This document shows, in pieces, positions 6,646 through 16,100 of a stretch of DNA of 43,996 nucleotides (its first letter is position 1; every line of letters starts with the position of its first letter). The position numbers and the translations under genes are program-made. Location: assembly GCF_019710745.1 (NCBI RefSeq), contig NZ_JAHKJW010000049.1:1-43996 (forward strand), written 5' to 3'. The notes below the pieces were generated by a model, which saw only the letters and a program-made list of their open reading frames with translations, searched no databases and was not told the origin of the DNA. Source of the stretch: Streptomyces beigongshangae (GTDB taxonomy: Bacteria; Actinomycetota; Actinomycetes; Streptomycetales; Streptomycetaceae).

Positions 6646-7314
6646 ATGAGGTCGCTGGAACGCCACCGCGACGTCGGCGCATACGCGCTAGGCGTGCTGG
6701 ACGAGGCGGATGCCTTCCGCTTCGAGGACCACCTCATGGAGTGTCCCCAGTGTGCGGTTCAGATACATGAACTGTCCGCCACGACACGGACGTTGCGGGC
6801 CTACGCCCAGGCGACGCCGCGCACGGTGCACCCCATGACGCAGGCCGGACCGGGTCTGCTGGACCGGCTCCTGGACGATGTCGTCTCGGCGCGCAGGAGC
6901 GGGCGCAGGCGCTGGCTGTTCGCGGTCGCCGCCGCCGTGGTCCTCGCCGTCGGCGGACCCGCGGTCGCGGTCGTCGCCGGGGACGGGGACGGGGGCGGGG
7001 GCGCGGGCGTCAGGACGGTCGCCGCGACCGATCCGGGAACCGGCGTGTGGGCCGAGGTCACCACGCTCGACCGGACCTACGGCAGCGAGGTGGACGCCAG
7101 GGTCAGGCACGCCTCGGCCGACCAGGTCTGCGTACTGGTCGCCGTCGGCCGCGACGGCTCGGAGGAGGTCGTCCTGAGCTGGACCGTGCCGGGGAGCGCC
7201 ACGCCGTCCTCCGGCGCCATACGGGGCGCGGCCGCGATGCACCCCGGCGACATCGTCCGGTACGAGGTCCGCACGGCGGACGGGAAACGGCTCGTGACGC
7301 TCAAGGCACCCTGA
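6646..7314 (+). CDS. Zinc-motif anti-sigma factor (RskA/ZAS-like)
   Basis: 222 residues. The N-terminal cytoplasmic domain begins RHRDVGAYALGVLDE and carries the H-x3-C-x2-C zinc motif (HLMECPQC), typical of anti-sigma factors that bind ECF region 2. A single membrane segment (about 86-108) follows, then an extracytoplasmic domain of about 110 residues resembling the RskA C-terminal domain (VWAEVTTLDRTYGSEV, HPGDIVRYEVR). Signalling would be by regulated proteolysis or conformational change at the membrane. The start at 6646 has GAGGA upstream. The probable target is the sigma factor at 5238; this follows from proximity and family, not from direct evidence. Confidence 0.88.
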   Translation: MRSLERHRDVGAYALGVLDEADAFRFEDHLMECPQCAVQIHELSATTRTLRAYAQATPRTVHPMTQAGPGLLDRLLDDVVSARRSGRRRWLFAVAAAVVLAVGGPAVAVVAGDGDGGGGAGVRTVAATDPGTGVWAEVTTLDRTYGSEVDARVRHASADQVCVLVAVGRDGSEEVVLSWTVPGSATPSSGAIRGAAAMHPGDIVRYEVRTADGKRLVTLKAP

Positions 7315-7344
7315 CGCCCCGTTCCCGCCCCGTCCCGGCAATAT

Positions 7345-7382
7345 GGTCGCTGTCGTCCGCGACACGGTCGCTGTCGTCCGCG
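7345..7382 (+). repeat. 17-bp direct repeat before the LMF-like gene
   Basis: Two exact copies of a 17-base word starting GGTCGCTGTCG occur at 7345-7361 and 7366-7382, separated by ACAC. They sit just upstream of the ribosome binding site of the next gene and could be a regulator site or a slippage product. Confidence 0.75.
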
Positions 7383-7408
7383 CCGGGAGAGGGAGGGGAG
7401 CGCACGCC

Positions 7409-8857
7409 GTGGAGTGGTTCACCGCCCCCGGGTACGAAACGGGCAGGCTGGTCTTCCAGCGAGGACTGGCCGTGGTCTACCTCGTCGCGTTCCTGGGCGC
7501 GGCGCTGCAGTTCCGCGCGCTGATCGGCGAGCGCGGCATGTCGCCGGTGTCGCGGTTCACGGCCCGGGTGCCGTTCCGGAGGGCGCCGAGCGTGTTCCAC
7601 CTCCACTGCTCCGACCGCTTCTTCGCGGCCTGGGCCTGGTCCGGCTGCGCGGTGTCCCTGGCGCTCGTCGCGGGGGCGGACGACCTGCTGCCCCTGTGGG
7701 GCGCCATGCTGCTCTGGCTCCTCCCCTGGCTGCTGTACCTGTCAATCGTGAACGTCGGGCAGACCTGGTACGGCTTCGGGTGGGAGTCCCTGCTCCTGGA
7801 GACCGGCTTCCTCGCGGTGTTCCTGGGCAACGACGAGGTCGCCCCGCCCGTCGTGGTCCTCCTCCTGCTGCGCTGGCTGCTGTTCCGCGTGGAGTTCGGG
7901 GCCGGTCTGATCAAGATGCGCGGCGACGTCTGCTGGCGCCGGCTGACCTGCCTGGACCACCACCACGAGACCCAGCCGATGCCGGGCCCGCTGAGCTGGT
8001 TCTTCCACCACCTCCCCACACCGCTCCACCGGGTGGAGGCGGCCGCCAACCACGTCACCCAGCTCGTCGTGCCGTTCCTGCTGTTCGCCCCGCAGCCCGT
8101 CGCCACGGCCGCCGCCGCCCTGATGATCGCCACCCAGGCGTGGCTGATCCTGTCCGGCAACTTCTCGTGGCTGAACTGGCTCACCATCGTGCTCGCCGTA
8201 CCGGTCCTGCGGCTCCCCGGCGACGCCCCCGGCGCCCCCGGCGCCCCGCTCTGGTACGAGGTCGTGGTCCTGGCGGCCGCGGCGCCGCTCGTGTTCCTCA
8301 GCCGCGGCCCGGTGCGCAACATGCTCTCCCGCCACCAGTCCATGAACCGCTCCTTCGACCCGCTCCGCCTCGTGAACACCTACGGGGCGTTCGGCAGCGT
8401 CAGCCGGGTCCGGTACGAGGTGGTGGTCGAGGGGACGGCCGATCCGGAGCCCCGGGAGGACGCGGGGTGGCGGGAGTACGGGTTCCGGGGCAAGCCGGGC
8501 GACCCGCGGCGCTGGCCCCGCCAGTTCGCCCCGTACCACCTGCGGCTCGACTGGATGATGTGGTTCGCCGCCCTCTCCCCCGCCTACGCCGAGCCGTGGT
8601 TCGGCGGTTTCGTGGAACGGCTCCTGGAGAACGACCGCGACACCCTGCGCCTCCTGCGCCACTGCCCGTTCCCGGCAACCGCGCCGCCCCGCTACGTCCG
8701 GGCGCGCCTCTACCGCTACCGGTACACGACCTGGCAGGAGCTGCGCGGGACGGGCGCGTGCTGGCAGCGGACGTACGTACGGGAGTTCTTCCCGCCGACG
8801 CGGCTGAGCGGCGGCCCCGCGCCCGGGCGCGACCGACCTGCGGGTCAGAGGCCGTAG
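7409..8857 (+). CDS. Lipase-maturation-factor-family membrane protein
   Basis: 482 residues with about seven hydrophobic segments in the first 300 residues, then a soluble C-terminal domain. Family marks visible are the GWESLLLETGFLAVFLG segment, the loop FGAGLIKMRGD..CWRRLTCLDHHHETQPMPGP, and the C-terminal pattern with RYEVVVEGT, WREYGFRGKPG, PYHLRLDWMMWFAAL and RYRYRYTT-like ends (DUF1222/LMF1). In animals LMF1 helps lipoprotein lipase fold in the ER; the role of bacterial members is unclear. The GTG at 7409 has a GGGAGGGGAG site 8 bases upstream, better than the earlier start at 7343. It follows the anti-sigma gene by 94 bases. Its stop overlaps the 3' end of the minus-strand fuconolactonase gene by 13 bases. 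Confidence 0.85.
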   Translation: MEWFTAPGYETGRLVFQRGLAVVYLVAFLGAALQFRALIGERGMSPVSRFTARVPFRRAPSVFHLHCSDRFFAAWAWSGCAVSLALVAGADDLLPLWGAMLLWLLPWLLYLSIVNVGQTWYGFGWESLLLETGFLAVFLGNDEVAPPVVVLLLLRWLLFRVEFGAGLIKMRGDVCWRRLTCLDHHHETQPMPGPLSWFFHHLPTPLHRVEAAANHVTQLVVPFLLFAPQPVATAAAALMIATQAWLILSGNFSWLNWLTIVLAVPVLRLPGDAPGAPGAPLWYEVVVLAAAAPLVFLSRGPVRNMLSRHQSMNRSFDPLRLVNTYGAFGSVSRVRYEVVVEGTADPEPREDAGWREYGFRGKPGDPRRWPRQFAPYHLRLDWMMWFAALSPAYAEPWFGGFVERLLENDRDTLRLLRHCPFPATAPPRYVRARLYRYRYTTWQELRGTGACWQRTYVREFFPPTRLSGGPAPGRDRPAGQRP

Positions 8858-9699
8858 ACGCGGGCCGCGGTGTCCGCGAAGACCTCCTGGCGCTCCCGCT
8901 CGCCGAGCCCGCCGACCAGTTCCCGTGCGACGTCCACGACGTCGGCGTACCGGGCGGCGAGCGTGCACACGGGCCAGTCGGAGCCGAACATGAGCCGGGC
9001 GGGTCCGAATGCCTCCAGGACCGTGTCCGCGCAGGGCGCCAGGTCCTCCACCGTCCAGCTCAGCGGATCCGCCTGGGTGACCAGACCGGAGAGTTTGCAG
9101 ACGGTGTTCGGCAGGGCGGCGAGGGCGCGGACGGCGGCGGCCCAGGCGTGCGGTTCCCCCGCGGCGACGGGGGGCTTGCCCAGGTGGTCCAGCACGAACG
9201 TCAGTTCCGGGTGGCGCTCGGCCGCCCGTGCGCAGACCGGGAGCTGGTGGGGCAGCACGACCAGGTCGTAGACCAGGCCCGCGTCGGCGACCGCCGCCAG
9301 TCCCCGGCGCACGTCGTCGCGCAGCAGCCACTCGGGGTCCGGTTCGCCCTGGACCTGGTGGCGGACGCCCTTCAGGTGACGGCCGCCGGGCAGCTCGCGC
9401 AGGCGGGCCAGTTCGTCCGCGACGTCGGGGCGGGTGAGGTCGGTCCAGCCGACCACGGCGCCGATCAGGTCGCTGCCCCGCGCGAGGGCCAGCAGCTCCG
9501 GGGTCTCCTCCGCCACCGTGACCGTCTGCACGAGGACGGTGCGCGACACCCCGGCGGCGCGTGCCTGCGGAGCCAGCTCCTCGACGGTGAAGTTCCGCCG
9601 CAGGGGGGCGAGTGCGCGTCCGGTGAGCCAGTCCTGGTCGCGCACGGAGAGGTCCCAGACGTGGTGGTGGGCGTCGACGGCACCCGCGCGGTCCGTCAC
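8845..9699 (-). CDS. L-fuconolactonase-like amidohydrolase
   Basis: 284 residues, an amidohydrolase-2 TIM barrel. Metal or active-site motifs: VDAHHHVWDL near the N-terminus, VLDHLGKPP in the middle, and MFGSDWPV near residue 240. Family members hydrolyse lactones, among them L-fucono- and L-rhamnono-lactone. The GTG start at 9699 overlaps the stop of the upstream aldo/keto reductase by four bases (GTGA), so translation is probably coupled. Together with the next three genes it completes a route from L-fucose to a ketodeoxy acid. The substrate is assigned from context. Confidence 0.82.
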   Translation of the reverse strand: MTDRAGAVDAHHHVWDLSVRDQDWLTGRALAPLRRNFTVEELAPQARAAGVSRTVLVQTVTVAEETPELLALARGSDLIGAVVGWTDLTRPDVADELARLRELPGGRHLKGVRHQVQGEPDPEWLLRDDVRRGLAAVADAGLVYDLVVLPHQLPVCARAAERHPELTFVLDHLGKPPVAAGEPHAWAAAVRALAALPNTVCKLSGLVTQADPLSWTVEDLAPCADTVLEAFGPARLMFGSDWPVCTLAARYADVVDVARELVGGLGERERQEVFADTAARVYGL

Positions 9700-10742
9700 G
9701 GCAGCTCCCGCGGGGTCCCGCCCGGCACCGGAGTCCCGCCCGGCATTGGGGCCCCGGCGGGTACCGGGGCCCCGGCGGGCAGGAGGCCCGTGTCCCGCAG
9801 CTCCTGCCAGAGGCCGTCGGGCACGGGGGCCGTGAACTGCCGGGCGCAGTCGTGCGCCTCGTGCGGCGACCGGGCGCCCACCAGGACGGAGGCGACCGCC
9901 GGGTGGGCGGCGCAGAAGGCCAGGGCGACCGCGCGCAGGGTGGTGCCGTGCCGGTCCGCCACCTCCTTGAGGGCCAGTGCCCGCTCCAGCAGCCCTGGTG
10001 GCGCGGTGGCGTAGTCGTACGTCGCCCCCGGCCCCGGATCGGCCAGCAGGCCGGAGTTGAAGGCGCCGCCGATGACGACGGAGGTGCCCCGCTCCCGCGC
10101 GGCCGGCAGCAGGTCGGTGAGGGCCCGCTGGTCGAGGAGCGTGTAGCGGCCGGCGCAGAGCACCACGTCGACGTCCGTGTCGCGCACGAACCGGGTGAGC
10201 ATCCCGGTCCGGTTCATGCCGGCGCCGATCGCGCCCACCACGCCCTCGGAGCGGAGCGCCTCCAGGGCGGGGTACGCCTCGCGGAACGCCTCCTCGGCAT
10301 GGTCGTCCGGGTCGTGGAGGTAGACGACGTCCACCCGGTCCAGGCCCAGCCGCTCCAGACTGGCGTCTAGGGTGCGGCGTACCCCGTCCGCGCTGAAGTC
10401 CCACACCCTGCGGTGCGTGGCGGGCACCGCGAAACCGTCGGCGAGGTCGTCGCCGCCCGCGCCGGTGGGCTCCAGGCGGCGGCCCACCTTGGTGGAGAGG
10501 GTGTACGCCGACCGGGGGTACCCGCTCAGGGCCGCGCCCAGGCGGCGTTCGGAGAGGCCGAGGCCGTAGTGGGGCGCGGTGTCGAAGTAGCGGACCCCCG
10601 CGTCCCAGGCGGCGTGCACGGTCGCGTGCGCCTGCTCCTCGGGGACCTCGCGGTAGAGGTTGCCGACGGCGGCGGCGCCGAGGGCGAGTGCGGTGACCGG
10701 GACGGGGCTCCGGCCGAGGGTGCGCGTACGCATGCCGGTCAC
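9696..10742 (-). CDS. L-fucose (aldose) dehydrogenase, aldo/keto reductase family
   Basis: 348 residues, AKR TIM barrel. The catalytic tetrad is visible: D and Y in FDTAPHYGLGLSERRLG, K in LSTKVGR and H in VYLHDPDDH. The family includes L-fucose/D-threo-aldose 1-dehydrogenases, which oxidise the sugar to the lactone with NAD(P)+. The start is taken as the GTG at 10742, because GTGA overlaps the stop of the SDR gene just as at the other junctions of this operon; the ATG at 10733 is the alternative. The C-terminus carries an unusual tail of four PAG/PGG-type hexads (PAGAPV, PAGAPM, PGGTPV, PGGTPR). Confidence 0.82.
   Translation of the reverse strand: MTGMRTRTLGRSPVPVTALALGAAAVGNLYREVPEEQAHATVHAAWDAGVRYFDTAPHYGLGLSERRLGAALSGYPRSAYTLSTKVGRRLEPTGAGGDDLADGFAVPATHRRVWDFSADGVRRTLDASLERLGLDRVDVVYLHDPDDHAEEAFREAYPALEALRSEGVVGAIGAGMNRTGMLTRFVRDTDVDVVLCAGRYTLLDQRALTDLLPAARERGTSVVIGGAFNSGLLADPGPGATYDYATAPPGLLERALALKEVADRHGTTLRAVALAFCAAHPAVASVLVGARSPHEAHDCARQFTAPVPDGLWQELRDTGLLPAGAPVPAGAPMPGGTPVPGGTPRELP
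9711..9780 (-). repeat. 18-bp tandem repeats coding for the AKR tail
   Basis: About four imperfect 18-base units encode PAGAPV, PAGAPM, PGGTPV and PGGTPR at the end of the fucose dehydrogenase. The unit keeps the reading frame. The tail is outside the AKR barrel and looks recently expanded. Confidence 0.6.
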
Positions 10743-11494
10743 CGGCCCGCCGGGCGCAGCCGCAGCCCCTGCATCCCGCCGTCGACCGCGAGGGCCGTGC
10801 CGGTGGTCGCGCCGGACGACGGGCTCGCCAGGTGGGCGATGGCGCCCGCGACCTCCGCCGCCGAGACGAGGCGGCCGGCCGGCTGGCGGGCCTCCAGGGC
10901 GGCCCGTTCGGCGGCCGGGTCGGCGGCGGCGTCCAGGAGCCGCCCGACCCACGGGGTGTCGACCGTGCCGGGGTTCACGCAGTTGACGCGGATGCCCTCA
11001 CGGACGTGGTCGGCGGCCATGGCGAGGGTCAGGGACAGGACGGCGCCCTTGGACGCGGAGTAGAGGGCACGCTGCGGGAGGCCCGCGGTGGCCGCGACGG
11101 AGCAGGTGTTCACGATCGCCGCGTGCGCGGACCTCCGCAGGTGCGGCAGGGCCGCGCGGGCCGTCCGGACCATCCCGACGACGTTGACGTCCAGCACACG
11201 GTGCCAGGTCTCGTCGTCGTTGTCCTCGACGGTGCCCTGGGCGCCGATGCCCGCGTTGTTGACCAGTACGTCGAGACCGCCGAGGTCGGCGGCCGCGGCG
11301 GCGACGGCCCGGCGTACGGACTCGTCGTCGGTGACGTCCGCCGCGTATCCGAGCAGGGGCTCCGGCACGCCCGCGGGGTCCAGGTCCAGGACGGCGACCC
11401 GGGCGCCGCGCGCGGCGAGGAGTTCCGCGGTGGCCCGGCCGATGCCGGAGGCACCGCCCGTCACCAGGGCCCTGAGACCCTCGAAGTCGCTCAT
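10739..11494 (-). CDS. 2-keto-3-deoxy-L-fuconate dehydrogenase-like SDR
   Basis: 251 residues, classical SDR: TGGASGIG (NAD(P) loop), NNAGIG, the Ser of NTCSVAA and YSASK (catalytic Tyr and Lys), NPGTVDTPW. The Asp after the second strand (VLDLDPAG) suggests NAD+. The start ATG at 11494 overlaps the stop of the fuconate dehydratase gene (ATGA) and its own stop overlaps the start of the fucose dehydrogenase gene. In the non-phosphorylative fucose route described in Xanthomonas an SDR oxidises 2-keto-3-deoxy-L-fuconate; the context supports the same role here. Confidence 0.85.
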   Translation of the reverse strand: MSDFEGLRALVTGGASGIGRATAELLAARGARVAVLDLDPAGVPEPLLGYAADVTDDESVRRAVAAAAADLGGLDVLVNNAGIGAQGTVEDNDDETWHRVLDVNVVGMVRTARAALPHLRRSAHAAIVNTCSVAATAGLPQRALYSASKGAVLSLTLAMAADHVREGIRVNCVNPGTVDTPWVGRLLDAAADPAAERAALEARQPAGRLVSAAEVAGAIAHLASPSSGATTGTALAVDGGMQGLRLRPAGR

Positions 11495-12870
11495 TCCACC
11501 CGCCCCTTCCGCTGCTGTCGTTCTTCCTGTTCTTCCCGCTGCCGGTCGAGGTCTGCTGCCCAGAACGTGCCGTCGGGGAACCCGTACTCCGCGACGGACC
11601 CGGGCCGCATCGCCGCCGAGAAGCCCGGTGAGGTGGGTGCCGTGTAGTGACCCTCCCTGATCACCACCGGGTCGAGGAAGTGCTCGTGCAGATGGTCGAC
11701 GTACTCGATCACGCGGTTCTCGGTCGTCCCGGACAGCGCCACGTAGTCGAACATCGAGAGGTGCTGGACGAGTTCGCACAGGCCGACGCCGCCCGCGTGC
11801 GGGCAGACGGGGACACCGAACCGGGCGGCGAGGAGCAGGATCGCGAGGTTCTCGTTGACGCCGCCGACCCGGGCCGCGTCGATCTGCAGCACGTCGACGG
11901 CGCCCGCCTGGAGCAGCTGCTTGAAGACGATCCGGTTCTGCACGTGTTCGCCGGTGGCGACCTTGACCGGCGCGACGGCCCTGCGGACGGCGGCGTGGCC
12001 GAGGATGTCGTCGGGGCTGGTGGGCTCCTCGATCCAGTACGGGTCGAACCCGGCGAGCGCCCTGGTCCACTCGACGGCCTCGTCGACGTTCCACCGCTGG
12101 TTGGCGTCGAGGGCGATCCGGATGTCCGGCCCGACGGCGGCTCTGGCCGCCCGGCAGCGCCGTACGTCGTCGGCGAGGTCCGCGCCGACCTTCAGCTTGA
12201 TCTGGGTGAAGCCGTCGGCGACGGCGCGGCGGGCCAGCCGGGTGAGCTTCTCGTCGGAGTAGCCGAGCCAGCCGGGCGAGGTGGTGTAGCCGGGGAAGCC
12301 GTGCTCCATGAGCAGGGCGGTGCGCTCCGCCGAGCCCTCCCTGCCCCGGCGCAACAGCCCGAGGGCGTCCTCGGGGGTGAGGACGTCCGCGATGTAGCGG
12401 AAGTCCACCTGGCCGACCAGCCACTCGGGGGTGGCGTCGGCGAGCAGCCGCCACAGCGGGGTGCGGGCGCGCTTGGCGGCGAGGTCCCAGACGGCGTTGA
12501 CGACCGCGCCGATCGCCATGTGCATCACGCCCTTCTCGGGCCCGAGCCAGCGCAGCTGGCTGTCGCCCGTCAGGTCGCGGGCCAGCGCTCCCGGGTCCGC
12601 GCACAGCTCGTCGACCGGCCGGCCGAGGAGGTGCGGGCGCAGCGCCTCGATCGCGGCGACCTGGACCTCGTTGCCCCGCCCGATGGTGAAGGCGAAGCCG
12701 TGTCCCTCCGGTGCGCCGGTGGTACCGTCGCCGCCCGTGCGCAGGACGACGTACGCGGCCGAGTAGTCGGGGTCGGGATTCATCGCGTCGGACCCGTCGA
12801 GCTCCCGTGAGGTGGGGAACCGGATGTCGTGGGTGTCGACCGCGGTGACGCGGGCGCCGGACGAGGACAC
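11491..12870 (-). CDS. L-fuconate dehydratase (enolase superfamily)
   Basis: 459 residues. Visible enolase-superfamily residues: Lys in IKLKVG, metal ligands Asp in ALDANQRW, Glu in WIEEPTSPDD and Glu in TGEHVQ, and His in CPHAGGVG. The N-terminal part has the family stretches DIRFPTSRELDGSDAMN and FAFTIGRGNE, which point to fuconate dehydratase within the mandelate racemase group. The enzyme removes water from L-fuconate to give 2-keto-3-deoxy-L-fuconate. The GTG at 12870 is chosen because it has GAAAGG upstream and includes the conserved TAVDTHDIRFPTSR start; the ATG at 12783 would cut this off. It leads a run of four overlapping genes. Confidence 0.9.
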   Translation of the reverse strand: MSSSGARVTAVDTHDIRFPTSRELDGSDAMNPDPDYSAAYVVLRTGGDGTTGAPEGHGFAFTIGRGNEVQVAAIEALRPHLLGRPVDELCADPGALARDLTGDSQLRWLGPEKGVMHMAIGAVVNAVWDLAAKRARTPLWRLLADATPEWLVGQVDFRYIADVLTPEDALGLLRRGREGSAERTALLMEHGFPGYTTSPGWLGYSDEKLTRLARRAVADGFTQIKLKVGADLADDVRRCRAARAAVGPDIRIALDANQRWNVDEAVEWTRALAGFDPYWIEEPTSPDDILGHAAVRRAVAPVKVATGEHVQNRIVFKQLLQAGAVDVLQIDAARVGGVNENLAILLLAARFGVPVCPHAGGVGLCELVQHLSMFDYVALSGTTENRVIEYVDHLHEHFLDPVVIREGHYTAPTSPGFSAAMRPGSVAEYGFPDGTFWAADLDRQREEQEERQQRKGRVE

Positions 12871-12982
12871 GGGGATGCCTTTCGGTCGGGCCCCTTCGGG
12901 GGCGTCGGGTCCCTTCGGGGGCGCGGGCGGGGCTGTGGCAGGTGCGGCTCCGTCGCGTGGGCGCGGCCGGTCACGGCGCACC

Positions 12983-13041
12983 CGCGGTCCCGGCCCCGGC
13001 CCGGCCCCGGCCTTCAGGACCGGGCCGGGGCCGGGACCGCG
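12983..13041. terminator. 21-bp hairpin between alpha-mannosidase and fucose operon
   Basis: 12983-13003 and 13021-13041 are perfect 21-base inverted repeats around a 17-base loop. It lies 78 bases after the mannosidase stop and 113 bases before the fuconate dehydratase start, both on the minus strand. It may end the mannosidase transcript or limit read-through into the fucose genes. Confidence 0.65.
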
Positions 13042-13081
13042 AACCGGGGTGATGCGTCCGGCTGCGGGACGGTGGAGGCTT

Positions 13082-13102
13082 GTCGCGCGGTTCCCCGCGC
13101 CC
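13082..13102 (+). repeat. Dispersed intergenic repeat, copy 1
   Basis: GTCGCGCGGTTCCCCGCGCC occurs here and, in related forms, at 17923-17938 and (reverse) 33887-33908. All three are outside genes. The sequence resembles a repeat I know to be frequent between Streptomyces genes; its function is not known to me. Confidence 0.7.
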
Positions 13103-13118
13103 CGGAGGGCGCGGGCCT

Positions 13119-16100
13119 TCAGGCGCGCTCGATCCTCAGTGTGACCAGTTCGAAGGGGCGCAGCCGCAGGGTCAGGCGGTTGCCGTCCCGCTCCGGGGCG
13201 GTCGCGCCGGCGAGCGGCCGCTCCAGCAGGTCCGTGACCGTGACGGCCCCGATGCCGAAGTCCGCCGTGAGCGTGGCCCGGCTGCGGCCTCCCCGGGACT
13301 CGTGGAAGCGGACGATCACGTCGCCGCTGTCGTCGTCGGCGAGTTTGAGCGCGGTGACCACGACCGCGTCCTGTGCCACCGTCACGAGCGGCGCGACCTC
13401 GGAGACCCCGCCGACGACCTTCCGCTCGGGCAGGTTGATCCGCCAGCCCTCGCGCACCGCGTCGCCGATCGCGGCGCCCGGCACCAGCGCGTGCCGGAAG
13501 CGGTGGACGCCCTGGTCGGTCTCGGGGTCGGGGAAGCGCGGGGCGCGCAGCAGCGAGACCCGGACCGTGGTGGTCGTACCGCCGTCCTCGCGCACCGTGC
13601 GTGTCACGTCGTGGCCGTACGTCGAGTCGTTGACGACCGCGACACCCCAGCCGGGCTCCTCCAGGTGGACGAACCGGTGGTTGCACGCCTCGAACTTGGC
13701 GGCCTCCCAGGACGTGTTGGTGTGCGTCGGCCGGAAGACGTGACCGAACTGCGTCTCGGACGCGTACCGCTCGGCGTGCACGTCGAGCGGGAAGGCCATC
13801 TTCAGGAACTTCTCCGTCTCGTGCCAGTCGACCTCGGTGTCGATGTCCAGGCGCCACTCCCCCGGCGCGAGCGACAGCACCTGGGTGACCTTCGACGCCC
13901 CGAAGCTCCGTACGACGCGGACCGAGACGCCGTCCTCGCCGGGGACGACCTCGTCGGCGTCGACCAGGTCGGTGACCGTGTTCCGGTAGAACTCGTCGAC
14001 GTCCCAGGCGTCCCACATGTTCGGGAGGTCGGGGTGTATCTGGAGCAGGTTGGCGGCCTCGCCGGGGGCGAGGGTCTCGCGGTCGGCGGCGAGGTCGAAC
14101 ACGGAGACCACGAGTCCGCGGGCGTCGACCTCCGTGCGCAGCCGTCCGTTGCCGAGCACGAAGCCGCCGTCCGTGCGGGGCACCAGCGTGCACTCGCCGC
14201 CGATCACGGGGGTCCGCGCGCCGCCGGCGGGCACCCCGTCGCGGGTGTGCGGGGCGGAGTTGAAGGCGAGGGCGGTCGTCCCGTCACCGGCCAGCGCGCG
14301 CTGGGCGGCGTCGACGATGCCGGTCAGCTCCCCGGCGACCGCCTCGTAGGTCCTGCGCGCCTCGCGGTGCACCCAGGCGATGGACGAGCCCGGCAGGATG
14401 TCGTGGAACTGGTGCAGCAGGACCGTCTTCCAGAGCCGGTCCAGCTCCGCGTGCGGGTAGCGGAATCCGGTCCGGACGGCCGCGGTGGCCGCCCACAGCT
14501 CGGCCTCGCGCAGCAGGTGCTCGCTGCGGCGGTTGCCCTGCTTGGTCTTCGCCTGGCTGGTGAGCGTGGCGCGGTGCAGCTCCAGGTACAGCTCGCCGAC
14601 CCACACCGGCGCGTCCGGGTACTCGGCCTCCGCCTTCTCGAAGAACTGCCCCGGGGTCTCCCACACCACGGTCGCCGAGCCTTCGAGGTTGCGCAGCCGG
14701 GCCGCCCTGGCGACCATCTCACGGGTCGTGCCGCCGCCCCCGTCGCCCCAGCCGGTCGGCGCGAGGGAGTGCCGGGCGACGCCCTTGTCCCTGAAGTTCT
14801 TCGCCGCGTGGGCGATCTCGCTGCCCCTCATCGAGCAGTTGTACGTGTCCACGGGCGGGAAGTGCGTGAAGATCCGTGTGCCGTCGATGCCCTCCCAGCG
14901 GAAGGTGTGGTGCGGGAACCTGTTGGTCTGCGACCACGAGATCTTCTGCGTCAGCAGCCACTTGGAGCCGGCCGCCCTGATGATCTGCGGCAGCCCGGCG
15001 GCGAAGCCGAAGGTGTCGGGCAGCCACGCCTCGTCGTTGTCGACGCCGAACTCGTCGATGAAGAACCGCTTGCCGTGCACGAACTGCCGGGCCATCGCCT
15101 CCGAGCCGGGCATGTTGGTGTCGGACTCCACCCACATGCCGCCCGCGGGCACGAACCGCCCGTCGGCGACCGCCTTCTTGACCTTCGCCCACACCTCGGG
15201 CCGGTGCTCCTTCACCCAGGCCCACTGCTGGGCCTGGGACATGGCGAAGACGAAGTCCGGCTCGTCCTCCAGGAGGGCGGTCATGCTGGACGTGGTCCTG
15301 GCGACCTTGCGGACCGTCTCGCGCAGCGGCCACAGCCACGCCGAGTCGATGTGCGCGTGGCCGACCGCGCTGATGCGGTGGGCGGAGGGCGCGGCGGGGG
15401 CCGACAGCACCGCTTCGAGGCGGGAGCGGGCGGCGGCGGCCGTGGCGCCCACGTCCTGGAGGTCGACGGCGTCCAGCGCCCTCTCCACCGCGCGCAGGAT
15501 GTCCCAGCGGCGCGCGGAGTCCACCGGAAGCTCGGCCATCAGCTCGCCGAGCACCTCCAGATCGACGACGAGCTGCCACACCGTCTCGTCGAGGACGGCC
15601 AGGTCCATCCGGGTCAGCACGTACTGCGGTTCGCCGCCGGCAGTCTCCTTGTCGCCCAGCGGCGTGGGCAGGAAGGGGTGGTGCTGGTCGAGGACGACGG
15701 GGTTGGAGGCGGCCTCGATGTGCAGGCGCACCTCCTCGCCGCCCGCGACGGGGGCGCCGATCCGCACCCATTGGTTGCGCGGGTTGAGGCCCTTCACGGG
15801 GGTCCCGTCGGGGAGGTGGACGAGGCCCTCGCACTGGAAGCCGGGCATGTTCTCGTCGAAGCCGAGGTCCAGGACCGCCTCGACGGTCCTCCCGGCCCAC
15901 TCCTCGGGCACGGTCCCGGTGACGCGGAACCAGCTGGTGCCCCAGGGAGCACCCCACCTGTCGCCGACCGCCACCGGGGACGGCGTGGCGGCCAGCCCTT
16001 CCTCGACGGGCACCGGCTCGCCGGGCGCGTTCCACACCGCCACTTCCAGCGGCAGGGACTCGGGGTACACGGCGGGTCGGATGCGCTCGTCGAGCACGCG

